Below, piece after piece: positions 35,426 through 46,414 of a stretch of 64,000 bases of DNA. The notes under the pieces are model-generated. The model ran no database searches. It was given only the letters and a program-made list of their open reading frames with translations, and was not told the origin of the DNA. Every line of letters starts with the position of its first letter. Positions within the stretch are counted from its first letter, which is position 1. The stretch is from Orientallactaga sibirica (taxonomy: Eukaryota > Chordata > Mammalia > Rodentia > Dipodidae): assembly GCA_036365145.1 (NCBI GenBank), contig JAEOAD010000031.1:11628001-11692000 (forward strand). Reading direction: 5' to 3'. The position numbers and the translations under genes were made by a program.

Positions 35426-35565
35426 CAATTTTTTTATTTGAAAGAGACAGATTGAGAGAGAAAGAGAGAGAGAGTGAGAGAGAGAAGAAGAGGCAGAGAG
35501 AGAAAGGGAACGCCAGGGCGTTTTCAGCCACCCTTCCTATTGTCAAGCCACGAGATGCCATTTAG
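35426..35565 (-). repeat. Partial DIP-like SINE, minus strand
   Basis: A tail 'ttttttatttgaaagagaca', a long GA tract and the start of a reversed body ('cagccacccttcctattgtc') are present. The promoter end is missing. It may have inserted into the L1 3' UTR or been truncated. Confidence 0.55.
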
Positions 35566-37306
35566 GTATGACAGCAATTCAGGCTGATCCAGGTTAGGAG
35601 CCACAAATGAGTGAGACCATGCGACAATTATCTCTCTGTGATTGTGTGAGTTCAGTGAGTATGATGTATTCTAATGTTCACCATTTTTTTACAAATTTCA
35701 TTGTGTTATTTGTTTCTTACTGCTTGGTAGAATTCCATCATGTAGATATACCACATCTTGGTTATCCATTTGTCCAATGATGAGCACCTGGGTTGATTCC
35801 AGTTCTTAACTATTATGAATTGAGCAGCTATAAACATGGTTGAGCAAATATCTCTGAACTGAGATGTGGTGCTTTTAGGGTAAATGCCCAGTAACAGATT
35901 AATAGGGTCTGTTGATAATTCTATATTCATATCTTCAGGAGGCTCCATATTGATTTCCATAGTGGTTGTACCAGCTTACATTACCACCAACAGTGAGTGT
36001 TCCTATTTCTCCACATCCTTGCCAGTGTTTGTTTTTGTTTGATTTTTTTAATGTTTGCTATCCTCAACAGGGTAAGGTGGAATCTCATAATTGTTTTAAT
36101 TTGCATTTTCCTAATGGTTAGGGATTTTGAAAATTTTCTTAATTATGTGTTAGCCATTTGTAATTCTTCCTGATAACTCCCTATTCAGTTCTCTGCCCCA
36201 CTTTTGGAGTGGGTTGTTTGATTTTTTATTGTTTAGATTTTGAGTTCCTTGTAGATTCTAGATATTAAGCCTCTGTTAGTGGTATAGCTGGGTAAAGATT
36301 TTCTCCCATTCAGTGGGTGATCTATTAGCTCTGATTATGGTATGTTTGTCTGTACAAAAGCTTTTTAGCTTCATGAGATCCTATTGGTTGAGTGCTTGTT
36401 TAATGTCCTTGGCTACTGGGGTTTTGTTCAGGAAGTCTTTTTCCAGTCCTATATTGTAGAGAGTGCCTCCTATTTTTTTCTTCAAATAGTTGAAGAATTT
36501 CAGGTCTTATATTGAGGTCTTTAATTCATTTGGACTTGACTTTTGTATATACAGAAATGAGTGAGTCTAATTTCATTTTTCTAGAAATGGTCATCCAATT
36601 TGTCCAACACCATTTCTTAAAGATGCTGTCTTTTCTCCAATCAACATTATTGGCACCTTTGTCAAATATCAAGTAGTTGTAGTTACTTGACCTAAGCTCT
36701 GGGTCTTCAATTTTGTTCCATTGGTCTATGTTTCTGTTTTTATTCCAGTACCATGCTGTTTTTGTTACTATTGCTTTGTAATACAGCTTTAGCTCAGGTA
36801 TGTCTATATCTCCATAGGTCTTTGTTTCTGCTGAGGATATATGTGGATATCTGAGGCCTGTTACCACTCCATATGAATTTTGAGATCATTTTTTCAATCT
36901 CTGTGAAGAATGATGCTAGTATTTTTATTGGTATTGCATTAAATCTGTATAGTGCTTTTGGTAGACTTGCTGCTTTCACAATATTAATTCTACCTATCCA
37001 GGAGCATGGCAGGTCTTTCCATCTTCTCAAGTCCTCCTCAATTTCTTTCTTGAGTTTTTTTATGTTTTCATTATATAGGTCTTTCATATCTTTGGTTAGT
37101 GTTATTCCAAGGTATTTTTTTTTTTTTTTGCTATTGAAAATGATGCAGCTTCATTGATTTCTTTTTCTCTGTATATTTGCCCTTTGCATATGGAAAAGCT
37201 ACTGATTATTGTACATTGATTTTATATCCAGCCACATGGTGAAGGAATTAATCACTGTTAAAAGTTTTGAGATGGAGATTTTTGTGTCATTTATGTACAG
37301 GATCAA

Positions 37307-37318
37307 CTCATCTGCAAA
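37307..37318 (-). other. Altered L1 reverse-transcriptase active-site motif
   Basis: The codons ttt gca gat gag give Phe-Ala-Asp-Glu. The L1 family normally has two adjacent aspartates here that bind the catalytic metals. The change is Asp to Glu at the second one. Confidence 0.7.
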
Positions 37319-38453
37319 TAGTGCTAACTTGACTTCTACCTTTCCAATTTGAATCCCTTTTATTTCTTTCTCCTTTCTTATTGCTTGGGCTAATACTTCT
37401 AGTACTATGTTGAAGAGCAGTGGTGAGAGGGGGCACCCTATCTTGTTCCTGATCTCAGTGGTAACTCCTTGAGTCTTTCCCCATTAAGTACTATTTGGTC
37501 TTTAGGTGCTTTATATATAGACTTTATTGTGTTGAGATATAAACCCTCCATGCCTATTCTTTCCAGTGTTTTGACCATGAAGTTGTGTATTTTGTCAAAG
37601 GCCTTCTGCGCATCAATTGAGATTATCATGTGGCGTTAATCATTATTGTTCCAAATGTTAAATTATCATCTTGGAATGGTTCTTACATTAATGTTTTTGA
37701 TTTATGGATTTTTCAGGATCTTTGCATCTAAGTTCATCAGGGATGTAGTCCTGTTGCAGCTCTGTCTGATTTTGGTATTAGGGTGATGCTAGCATCATAA
37801 AAGGAGTTGGGGAGGATTCCCTGTTATCCAATTATGTGAAACAGTTTTAGAAAAATTGGTATCAGTTCTTTAATGAAGGTGTGTTAGAATTTGGCTGAGA
37901 ATCTATCTGGTCTTGGACTTTTCTTTCTGGGGAGGTTTTTGATTACTTTTCAATCCCAATATCCATGGATGTGATAGGCTTGTTTCAAAGATTAATCTGC
38001 TCTGGGTTTATTTTGGTAGGTGGTATGCATCTAGGAATTCATCCATTTCTTCCAAATTATTCAATTTTGTGAAGTAGAGGTTTTGGAAATATATCATGAT
38101 GATTCTTCCCAATTTTATTGATGTCTGTTGTGATCTCTCTTTTTTCATTTCTGATTTTGTTAATTTGATATTTCTCTTTCTTCTTGTTTGATAAAATTGG
38201 GCAGGGGTTTGTCAATGTTGTTTATTTTTCCAAGAACCAGCTCTTTATATCATTGATTTTTTAAATTGTTTTCTTAGTTTCCAATTCCTTAATTTCTGCT
38301 CTAATCTTGATTATTTCTTCCCATCTGGATCTCTTTGGGTTGGATTATTCCTGTTTTTCCAGTGCCTTTAGGTGTACAGTTAGGTTATTAATTTGGGAAT
38401 CTATCTTTGTAATGAAAGCAAGCATTTAGGACTACTCATTGTAAAGGTTGTGG

Positions 38454-38572
38454 GTTTTTTTTTTTTTTTTTTTCGAGGTAAGTTTCCCCTGGTCCAGGCT
38501 GACTTGCCTATGTAGTCTCAGGGTTGTATCCCTGCCTCCCGAGTGCTGGGTTTGGTACGCCAGTGCCTGGAT
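38454..38572 (-). repeat. B1 SINE, minus strand, inside L1 ORF2
   Basis: A T-rich tail is followed by the reversed body ('atgtagtctcagggttgtat', 'gagtgctgggtttggtacgc'). The 8-bp duplication ggttgtgg lies at 38446-38453 and 38573-38580. Confidence 0.88.
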
Positions 38573-38673
38573 GGTTGTGGTTTTTTTATTATCATTCAAT
38601 TCTAGGAATTTTACGATTTCCTTTTTGATTTTTTTTTCCATGACTCATTCATTATTTTAAAGTGTCTTATTTA

Positions 38674-38830
38674 ATCCAGGTGTGGTGCACATGTCTTCAA
38701 TAACAGCACTTGTGAGTCAGAGGTAGGTAGATTGCCATGAGTTCAAGGCCACCCTGAGACTACATAGTGAATTCCAGGTCAGCCTGGACTACAGTGAACT
38801 CTATACTGAAAAATTGAAAAAAAAAAAAAA
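38674..38830 (+). repeat. B1 SINE, plus strand, inside L1 ORF2
   Basis: The body runs from 'ccaggtgtggtgcacatgtc' to 'gactacatagtgaattccag', with a poly-A tail. The perfect 13-bp duplication agtgtcttattta lies at 38661-38673 and 38831-38843. It is about 100 bp from the minus-strand B1, forming an inverted pair. Confidence 0.95.
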
Positions 38831-39779
38831 AGTGTCTTATTTAGTCTCCAAGAGCTGGTGGAGTTCTTGATGTGTTTCTAGCTTTAAAGCATTGTGATCT
38901 GACATGACACAGGAAGTTACTTCAATTTTCATGACTTTATGGAGGCACACTTTATTGCCAAATATATGGTCAGTTTTGGAGAAGGTTTTGTGGGCTGCTG
39001 AGAAGAATGTGTATTTCCATAGAGTTGGGGTGGGAAGTTCTGTAGATTTCCATTAGGTCTAGTTTATCTAGAATGTTGTTGAGCTCTATTATCTCCCTGC
39101 TCAGTTTCTGTTTGGATGATTGGTCTATTGTTGATAAAGGAGTACTGAAATCTTTGGCTGTGATGTATTGATGTTTATTTCTGTTTTGGTGTCAAGTAGA
39201 TTTTGTTTTATAAACTGTAGTGCACCTGTGTTTAGAGCATATAAATTTATGATTGTGATGTGCTTATGTTGGATTATTTCCTTGATGAGTAAGAAATGGC
39301 CTTCTTTGCCCTTTTTGATTCTTTTGGTTTGGAGTCTATTTTATCAGATATTACTACAGCAATGCCTGCTTGTTTTTTATTTCCATTTGCTTGGAATATC
39401 ATTTTCCATCCTTTTATCTTGAGGAGGTTTATATCTTTATTGGAAGTGGGTTTCTTGAAGATAGAAGGGTCCAGATTTGTGATCCATCACCATAATCTGT
39501 GTCTTTTGATGGGTGAGTTAAAACCATTAATATTTAAGGTTCTTACAGTGAGGTTTGAATTAATCCCTGACAAGATAAGCTGTTTTATGGGGTTTGGTGC
39601 TTTTTTGTGTTTTGTACTATGTTGAGTCTGGTTTAATTTTGGTTATTGTGATCTTCTTCTTTTTGGCTCTTAAGATTGGTTGCTTGTCTGTTCTGTTCTG
39701 TGAAGTATTCTCTGTAGGGTTGGCTTTGTGTTGGTATAATCACACAGTTGACTTTTTTCATGGAAAGTTTTCCTTTCAC

Positions 39780-40517
39780 CATCTATTATGAGGGATACTT
39801 TTGCTGGGTTGAATGCCATAATTTTTTAGACTTTGAAGTGTTCTATTCCAGGCCTTTCTGACTTTCAGGGTTTCCATTGAGAAATCTGACATAATTCTGA
39901 TGAGATTGTCTTTGCATGTTGTGAGTTGTTTCTTGCTTGCTCTTTTTAACACTCTCTCTTTGTTTTCATTGTTAAGAGTTTTAACTATGGTGTGTCTTGG
40001 AGTTTCTTCTTTGGTCCTGTCTGTTTGATTTTCTGTGGGTTTCTTGTACCTGTTGAATATGTTCTCTATGCCTCTGGCCTGGATTTCCTCTACTTCTGGT
40101 GTTCCTATGATCCAGATGTTTGGTAGTTTTGGGGTATCTCACAGTTCCCTCATATTCTGTTCACTTGATTTTTTGAACTTAGTGAAGTTTTTGGCTTCCT
40201 GATCAATTTCTTCTGTCATGTCTTCCATGTTAGAGGTTCTGTCTTCCATTTGGGTTGGTGAGGGGTTTTAGAGAAGTCTTAATAATTTCTATTTGATTTT
40301 TGTTTTCTGTTGTGTTATTTTGCATTGTGTCCATCTCTTTTATGAGGTATGATTTCAATTCGAGTTCTGATTTTCTTGATGCTTCCTGGAATTCATTCTT
40401 GCATTTGATCAAGTCTTCATTAAGCTTAATCAACCGGTGGTTGAGATCTTCCATTTCTTGACTCACCTTCAATTTGTTCATATCTCTTTTGAGAGTTCTA
40501 ACATTTTCTTCAATCAA
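39780..40517 (-). pseudogene. L1 ORF1 remnant (RNA-binding coiled-coil protein), broken
   Basis: ORF1 protein trimerises through a coiled coil and coats L1 RNA. A 95-codon open piece (40517-40230) is a lysine/glutamate/leucine-rich helix, consistent with the coiled coil (residues such as Met-Asn-Lys-Leu-Lys-Val-Ser and Leu-Asn-Glu-Asp-Leu-Ile-Lys). Downstream the complement of 'ttcatt...' pieces encodes the basic C-terminal RNA-binding part in shifted frames (Ile-Glu-Asn-Ile-Phe-Asn-like near 40070). The reading frame is lost before it. Confidence 0.75.
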
Positions 40518-40970
40518 GTTAAGTCCACTGTCAAAAGCTGATTGCTCTAACAGTTGATTCTGTCAATTTCATTATATGATTGTTGGTTCTTCAATGGTTT
40601 GCTTCCAATTCTATGTTTCTTTTGACCGGGGTCTTAATGGTTGTTGTGTTTTCATTTTGGGACTGAATTTCTATTGATTTCTCTATGATTTCATTGGAGG
40701 CTTCCATTGTAGGACTACATTGTGCCTATATCCTTGGAGGAGATCTCTCAGTTTTCTGACTTTCATTTGCTTTTTTGTATTGTTGTCTACCCATTTTAGG
40801 GAGACTCTATTTTATTGAGGAGGAAACAAGTTTTTGTTCTTTGGCCCATGCACTCTTTGACTCAGATGAACATGGATGTTGGTACCCAGTAGCCAGTCAG
40901 GATACCACAGCAAAAGGCTTGATTCCACAACTCACACAGGGACCAGCCCCTCCCCCAACCAAGGTACAAT

Positions 40971-41195
40971 GGGACCTACCAGGACCAGGGAACTGGGAGG
41001 AGCTAGGGAACAGGGATCTGGCCTATACACTTCATGCTGTCATGCCTGCCAGCACACAGTCTATCAAAGGAACCTGGACCAGGGAACTGGGAGGAGTTGG
41101 GAAGCAGGGGTCTGGCCTACTCACTCCACACCTGCCCACACACCCTCCTACATAGGGAACCAGGACTAGGGAGCTGGGCAGAGCAGGGAAAACCT
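40971..41195 (-). repeat. L1 5' UTR monomer-like tandem units
   Basis: On the + strand three imperfect units share 'ccagggaactgggagga', 'ctagggaa/ttgggaa' and 'tctggcctac/tatac'. They begin near 40971, 41069 and 41154, and the last is partial. They are GC-richer than the surroundings. In other rodents tandem 5' UTR monomers act as the L1 promoter; that role here is inference. Confidence 0.65.
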
Positions 41196-41454
41196 CAATT
41201 TTAAATTTTGCCATGTTATAGGCACTGATTTAAATGCCCAAATACTCACAAAGGCACTATTTAATGTTTAGTTTACAGAATGTTATATGGAATCCTACAG
41301 CCTGCCTAAAAAGACATAGTAACAGTTGAGGTAGGAATTGAGCTTGCTTGATTTGGAGATTCAATCTTCAATTCAGAAAATGAGAACAGCACATCTAATT
41401 AATGCCTACTTCTACTTTCTGCTGACCGATGATCTCATACATAAATCCATGCTG

Positions 41455-41905
41455 CATGTTTGAATTTCTTTAATTTAATTAATTTTTTTGTCAGCATAAA
41501 AATAATGAGTTTCATTATGGCATGTTCACATTTACAAGTCATTATTCTCTGTTATTCATTATGCACCTGCACTGTCCTCCCTCACCTCTCTGCCCCACTC
41601 TTGCTGTCCCCTCCTCCCCCAAATAGTCTTCACTTCTGCTTTTATATCACATATGTTCCATTACCCTCTCCTTTTCCTCCTTCTTTCTTTCTTAAGACTC
41701 ATTTCTCTCTGTGTCTCATGGTCTCCCTTCTACTTTTATTACCTCTAGACACACACACACACACACACACATACAGTAATCTAGATTTTGGGTATGAGGG
41801 AAAACAGGCAGTTTTGTGTCTATGTGTCTGCTTTATTTCACTTAACATAATGATCTCCAGTTTCTGGATGCTTGAATTTTCCCTAAATGACACCATGTGA
41901 TACCT
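41455..41905 (-). mobile_element. Rodent L1 (Lx-type) 3' UTR, antisense
   Basis: 'gtttcattatggcatgttca', a pyrimidine-rich stretch ('ctcccccaaatagtcttcac'), 'acttctgcttttatatcaca', a (CA)n tract and 'acttaacataatgatctcca' are in the order of the complement of rodent Lx-type L1 3' ends. A 146-codon + frame across it is incidental. Confidence 0.65.
41747..41772. repeat. (CA)n microsatellite
   Basis: About 12 CA units inside the antisense L1 3' UTR. Confidence 0.95.
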
Positions 41906-41935
41906 ACCACAAGCCTGATTTAAGTCTCAACTTGA

Positions 41936-42165
41936 AAAACTCATAATTTGTCACATTATTCTATTTTACTCCCCCAACTACACCAAGATATAGGTTTCAT
42001 TATCATCATATTACCAATATGGAAACTGAGGCTCAGGAAATATTAAATGCCCCACTAATGTCCCATATCTAGTGTTTCACAATGCTGAGATCCAAACAAG
42101 CCCAGGTGGTGCCAGGGCTCTGACAAGTTAGTTAGCTCCTAGCTCTGAAGCTCTGCATCTTGTCT
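41936..42165 (-). repeat. MIR relic, source of a local duplication
   Basis: 'ccaatatggaaactgaggct' and 'atcatcatattacc' belong to the MIR core in the reversed reading. The first 62 bases (41936-41997) recur at 43671-43732 with three differences. Confidence 0.65.
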
Positions 42166-42229
42166 TAATGATGGAGAGAGTCCCCAGGCACACATTACTT
42201 GAATTACACTTAACTACTGCAGAGCCTTA

Positions 42230-42500
42230 TTATGCATTTTCATCTTCTTAGTGCTTTCTAATTAAAAGGGAGGGGGCGCTGATCTTCCTGCTTGCTAACT
42301 TCTGTTTATCTGAGTGGAAAAGCAGAGGGCCCCCAACCAGAGCCTTAGCATAACAGAGCTTATTCCACTGCAATCAGCTGTTTATGGGCAGAGTTCTCCC
42401 TGGTCCCTTTTAACTGGAGAGAGTTAATTAACATCACAGCCACTAATCACTTATCCATGCTTAGTCTTGATTACAAAGAATATATGAATGTACTTAGGCA
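42230..42500. promoter_or_regulatory. Candidate conserved non-coding element
   Basis: Unique DNA without repeat character, dense in short motifs bound by developmental factors: taattaac, taatcac, ctaattaaaagg, an E-box cagctg beside tttatgg, and gattacaaag. This density between repeats is suggestive of an enhancer. No direct evidence of conservation is available from one sequence. Confidence 0.25.
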
Positions 42501-42559
42501 CCTAAAAGTCTGAAAGCCTGTCCCTATTGTTGCTGGTTTTAATTAATGGACAGAATAAT

Positions 42560-42665
42560 AGTAATATTTGTACTATTTAACAGCAATTGGATGCTTGCTA
42601 AGTTCCAGGTACTCTGAAAGAGTTTTGCATTTAATCTTCACAATGACTCTAACTTGAAGTTTAAT
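42560..42665 (+). repeat. MIR relic
   Basis: 'agttccaggtactctgaaag' followed by 'agttttgcatttaatcttca' and 'caatgactctaac' fits the MIR order 'tgccaggcactgtgctaagc ... tttaatcctcacaacaaccc'. Confidence 0.6.
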
Positions 42666-42689
42666 TTATTTTTTCTCTCTACCTGTACC

Positions 42690-43860
42690 ATAAGAAAAAT
42701 CCACATTAATGTCGCTTACATCCACAATGAGCTGTTGCTCAGAGAGACCTACTAGATCTCCCAAAATAAGACAGACTTCAGCGTACTTGATTACCCACCA
42801 GAGGTTTGTGGTAAGACCCTACTGCTGAAGACAACATATGCTGTTGGCAGGGACCATGGAGAGACCTGATTGGAATACAGAAGAGAGCCAGTTCTGAAAT
42901 AATTAGCCCATCCAGTGCTGGAAGGTGCTACATGAGCTACCGGGGGAAGTGGCCAACATCTGTCCAAGAAACTCAAAATCTAAGCAACTCAGAAGCAAAC
43001 AACCTGACATGATGCTCACACAAGTGCAATAGTGGCAAACAGCCTTGGTGGGTATCCAACTGCTCCTGGATTGGCTAACAAATCCTCTCAGTGAAAAGGA
43101 AACTGTATCTGCAACTGGGAAACACGTCAGAATCATATCCAGCTAATGATTGTACTTTCCATTGTCAAGCTCCAACTAATCTTGGGATAAAGAGGGTCTA
43201 CACCCTTTAAATCCTCTCTAAATTAATAACGGTTATACCATTTAACCAGTGCTGACCTCACTCTCCACTGGAGAATCTGCTTCTCTTTTTCAGATGGGAG
43301 CTGGATCTGAGGAGATAAATGACCCAGTGTACTTCACCCTGGCCCCAGCTGCAACCAGAGAGGAATTGGGGAAATGATCAAGAGTACTGCTTTCTTAGTG
43401 AATCTGATATCAGCACAAGGGTGATGAAGATAGACACTGAGGACATTCAATACCTACCAAAGCAGAGATCCAGAGTCTCCTAAGTGTCCATCACTGAAGT
43501 AGACTTAAAATGCTCCCAGTGTGGCTTAGGGAATTTTATGGAAGAGGGGGTGGAAAGATTGTTAGAGCCACAAGTTTGGACATTTTGCACAGAGACATTG
43601 CCTTTCTCCCCCATAATGCATGACCCATATTCCCCATGGTGTTGACCTGCATCCCCAATGAGAAAGGGGCAAAACTCATCATTTGTCACATTATTCTATT
43701 TTACTCCCACAACTACACCAACATATAGGTTTAAGATATCCATATCCAAGATATAACTATCCTGTCAGAAAATGGGCAGGGAGGAGGAAAAGGATGGTAT
43801 CCAACATGTTGGTTACATGCTAAATATGTCCATATCTAATGAAAATTAAAAAAAATCTTT
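42690..43860 (+). mobile_element. L1 3' UTR, sense strand, with an internal patch
   Basis: It is homologous over about 1 kb to the reverse complement of 53200-54130 and to 26846-27590. It includes 'gtaagaccctactgctgaag', 'ctgggaaacacgtcagaatc', 'ttctctttttcagatgggag' and 'aattggggaaatgatcaaga'. Its 3' end is near 'aaaattaaaaaaaatc'. A 62-base segment at 43671-43732, foreign to the other copies, splits it. Confidence 0.85.
43671..43732 (+). repeat. 62-bp copy of 41936-41997
   Basis: An ungapped match of 62 bases with three substitutions to a MIR-containing segment about 1.7 kb upstream. It has no poly-A tail or target-site duplication that I can see. Confidence 0.92.
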
Positions 43861-44635
43861 TTAGGCCTCTACTTAGCCATCTTACTTTCCCAAAATAAAT
43901 GATGTTGCCATAGTCAGCAACCTTTCAATAAATTCCTTAAATTGGTGATGATTTAATTTCTGGACCCTTATAAAATTCAGTTTCAATACTGCTATACATG
44001 AAATTCTCCATTTTAATTCTTTTTTAATAAATACTGTGTAATGATACAAAAGGAAAAAAAGGACCAAAAAATCTGAATTGAAGGTCAGGGTGAAAGTGAA
44101 AGAGCTGAGATCTGAGCCCCAGGCATGTTCAGCCCCTGTACCCATGCAAAGACTCCCACTATTAGACAGCTTGATGTCTTAGGCAATGGAGACAATAAAT
44201 CACTTCCCTTTCTATTGTCACAGGATGTGTTTTTACTCAAGCAGAGCTAAAAGTCATGAAATATATGAAATTGAAAAAAAAAGACATTTACAGCCATAAA
44301 CTGAAGCTACAGACCATTTCACTGTAACTAAGACCTTCTTCGGACCCTTGAGTTTGAGGAAAAGGCAACTAAAGCCCAAAGCAATCATTAATCTTCTGGG
44401 CTGGTGCTCCTCTGAGACTTAGATGATCGAGGTGGGAACTGGAGGCTTTGAGAGGCCAAGAACAAAGCTGGCTGAGTACAAAAACTGTACAAGTCTTGTC
44501 TTTGCATCTTCTAGACAAGACTAGTTATTCACTGTAGAGTTCCTTCAGGGCCAATTCTCAGGTGGGGTTGGAGATGGGAATCATACAAAGAATGTGGAAT
44601 TGGGAAACTCAAGCCAAACAGTGATGATTAGTAAT
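43861..44635. other. Unique sequence, no gene recognised
   Basis: One antisense frame of 87 codons without features. Confidence 0.45.
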
Positions 44636-44637
44636 GT

Positions 44638-45020
44638 TGCAGACAGCTTCAGGTTCGCTGAGATGAACTTTCAGACCAAGCACAGTAATGGAGGAAGGGA
44701 TATTATTTATTGAAGCTTACAGATCCAGGGGAAGTTCCATAAAGGCAGGAGAAGCGGCCTGCTCTCCACAGGGCCAAGCAGAGAGAGAGAGAATCCAACC
44801 AGCCACCACAGCACACAGAGCAAAACTACAGCCAAAAGGTCACACAGCACACTTCAGGAACTCCTGCTAGGCACATTTGCATATCTTTACAATGGAATCT
44901 CAAACCCACACCTTAAGACCAGCCCCCAGTGACATTGCCTCTAGCAAGGTGATTGCAGATGCAAACTATAACTAATAAAACACTGAATATATTGGGGGAC
45001 ATATATTCAGACTACCACAA
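44638..45020 (-). mobile_element. LTR-like rodent repeat
   Basis: The blocks 'ttgaagcttacagatccagg' (with attattt for the complement of a poly-A signal), 'gaagttccataaaggcagga', 'cacaccttaagaccagcccc' and 'attgggggacatatattcag' match the family seen at 6727 and 48756. Confidence 0.55.
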
Positions 45021-45690
45021 GTAGAAAAGAGCAGATTCTTTGCTCTCTTTGCTTCTACCATCCCTCCTTTTTTTTTTTTTGTCCTTTTATGCATGACTTC
45101 ACAAGTAGTTTCTTGTCCCTAGCATATTCACTCATGCCATCAGATCTCACCCCCTAACTCCGGGGACCCTTGTCATCCCAGATTATGTTCCCTAATGCCC
45201 ATATGAGGCCAATGGCCACATTCCCTATGTCTAGGAAACCTCTCTTTCCTCACAATGTGTACTACAATCAGGATTATCCATTTATATAATTGATTAAATA
45301 ACTGTCACTTGTGTGTGATTAAAAATTTGGTACCTAGTTCCGTGTCTAGCTAGCTACAGTGCCTGAAGCCTAATGGACACTCATAAATAATTATCAAAGT
45401 GGTTTTCTATGACTGCCCTAACAAGTCACAAGTAAGTGACTTCATACAACAGTGTTCCTTATCTCACTTTCTGGGGGCTAGATGCCTGACACCAAGGTGT
45501 TGGGAGATCATGCTCTTTCTGATGGCTCTGGGAGAAAGCCCTTCATGTCATTTATTGACCATTCTTGGTACTTTTTGGCTGATGCATGTGTCACTATTGT
45601 CACAGTCCCACCTTCCCCTCTCCCCAATGTTTTCACATCATCTTCCTTCTGAGGACATCTTTCTTTGTATCCAAACCACCCCCCACCTTA
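45021..45690. other. Unique sequence with a small MIR/L2 3' relic
   Basis: A T12 run occurs near 45069. 'cagtgcctgaagcctaatgg' followed by 'acactcataaataa' near 45357-45390 is a MIR/L2-like end. A 99-codon + frame near 45399 has no identifiable domain. Confidence 0.4.
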
Positions 45691-45703
45691 AAAAATAAGG
45701 ACA

Positions 45704-45868
45704 ACAGAACTGGGCATGGTGGTGCATACCTTTAATCCCAGCACTTTGGAGGCAGAGGTAGGAGGATCAGTATGAGTTCAAGGCTATCCTGAGACTACAT
45801 AATGAATTCCAGATCAATCTGGGCTAGAGTGAGACCCTACCTTGAAAAATAAAAGCAACAACAACAAC
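45704..45868 (+). repeat. B1 SINE
   Basis: Full-length B1 with a (CAA)n-rich tail. The 13-bp duplication aaaaataaggaca lies at 45691-45703 and 45869-45881. Confidence 0.95.
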
Positions 45869-45884
45869 AAAAATAAGGACACCA

Positions 45885-46410
45885 GTCATATCAGTTCAAA
45901 GCCCACTCTAAGGGCCCTTTTGAACTTGATTGCCTTTATAAAGACACAATGGCCACATAAGGTCATACTTGCAGGTCCTGACAAAGAAACCCAACATATC
46001 TTCTTTGAGGGGGCATCATCTAACAAGAGTAATTCAATGAATGACTAAGCTTGCTTATATTTATCTCTTAATTTTATGCTAAAACTTTCCTCTTTTTGCA
46101 ACATGATAATACTACTATTATCTATTCTAATTCCATATACACTTTTGAGATAAAGGAAATTAATGATAACAGAATAGAGCTTTCCTCTGTTCACCAGTTA
46201 ATTTGAATTGGCTGGATAGTGTGTTTGGGAATATATTAAGTGTCATTAGACCAAATTTTCAATGAAATTAGAATGAGCTCTGAATATCTGGAGAGAGAAA
46301 GTGGCATAAAATAGTCAAGAAATTCGACATCCAAGATAATACAGACAGAACAACAAGTTTCGTAAACCCTTCCTATTGGAGTGGTAGACGTGACTGTCCG
46401 AAGTGCGGAG
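45885..46410. other. Unique sequence, no gene recognised
   Basis: No supportable feature. Confidence 0.4.
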
Positions 46411-46414
46411 GGTG

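Larger units (their letters stand above)
35706..39700 (-). pseudogene. L1 ORF2 remnant (endonuclease and reverse transcriptase), broken
   Basis: ORF2 protein nicks DNA and reverse-transcribes L1 RNA. Remains occur in order on the minus strand. An endonuclease start lies near 39540-39300, with Asn-Gly...Ser-Pro-Ile-Lys-like and Gly-Trp-Lys-like motifs. The RT palm lies at 37629-37438 (Asp-Ala-Gln-Lys-Ala-Phe-Asp-Lys). The active-site loop is at 37318-37307, the thumb/connection segment at 37087-36526 (Arg-Trp-Lys-Asp-Leu-Pro-Cys-Ser-Trp), and the C-terminal end at 35960-35706 (Met-Trp-Tyr-Ile-Tyr-Met-Met-Glu). The active-site loop reads Phe-Ala-Asp-Glu where the family has Ala-Asp-Asp, so one catalytic aspartate is lost. 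Many stops separate the pieces. Confidence 0.85.
35566..41195 (-). mobile_element. Nearly complete L1 retrotransposon, antisense, inactive
   Basis: In minus-strand order it has a 5' UTR with repeated monomer-like units (about 41195-40800), ORF1 remains (about 40520-39780), ORF2 remains (about 39700-35706) and a short 3' UTR. Both frames contain stops and frameshifts, and two B1 SINEs interrupt ORF2. It is the only element in the window that keeps a 5' UTR. The 3' end is obscured by SINEs, so I could not find its target-site duplication. Confidence 0.88.

Noticed and set aside
40775..41155. 126-codon + frame, proline/threonine-rich
   Set aside because: It reads the L1 5' UTR monomers in antisense.
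41460..41900. 146-codon + frame with a hydrophobic, proline-rich product
   Set aside because: It is the antisense reading of a pyrimidine-rich rodent L1 3' UTR.
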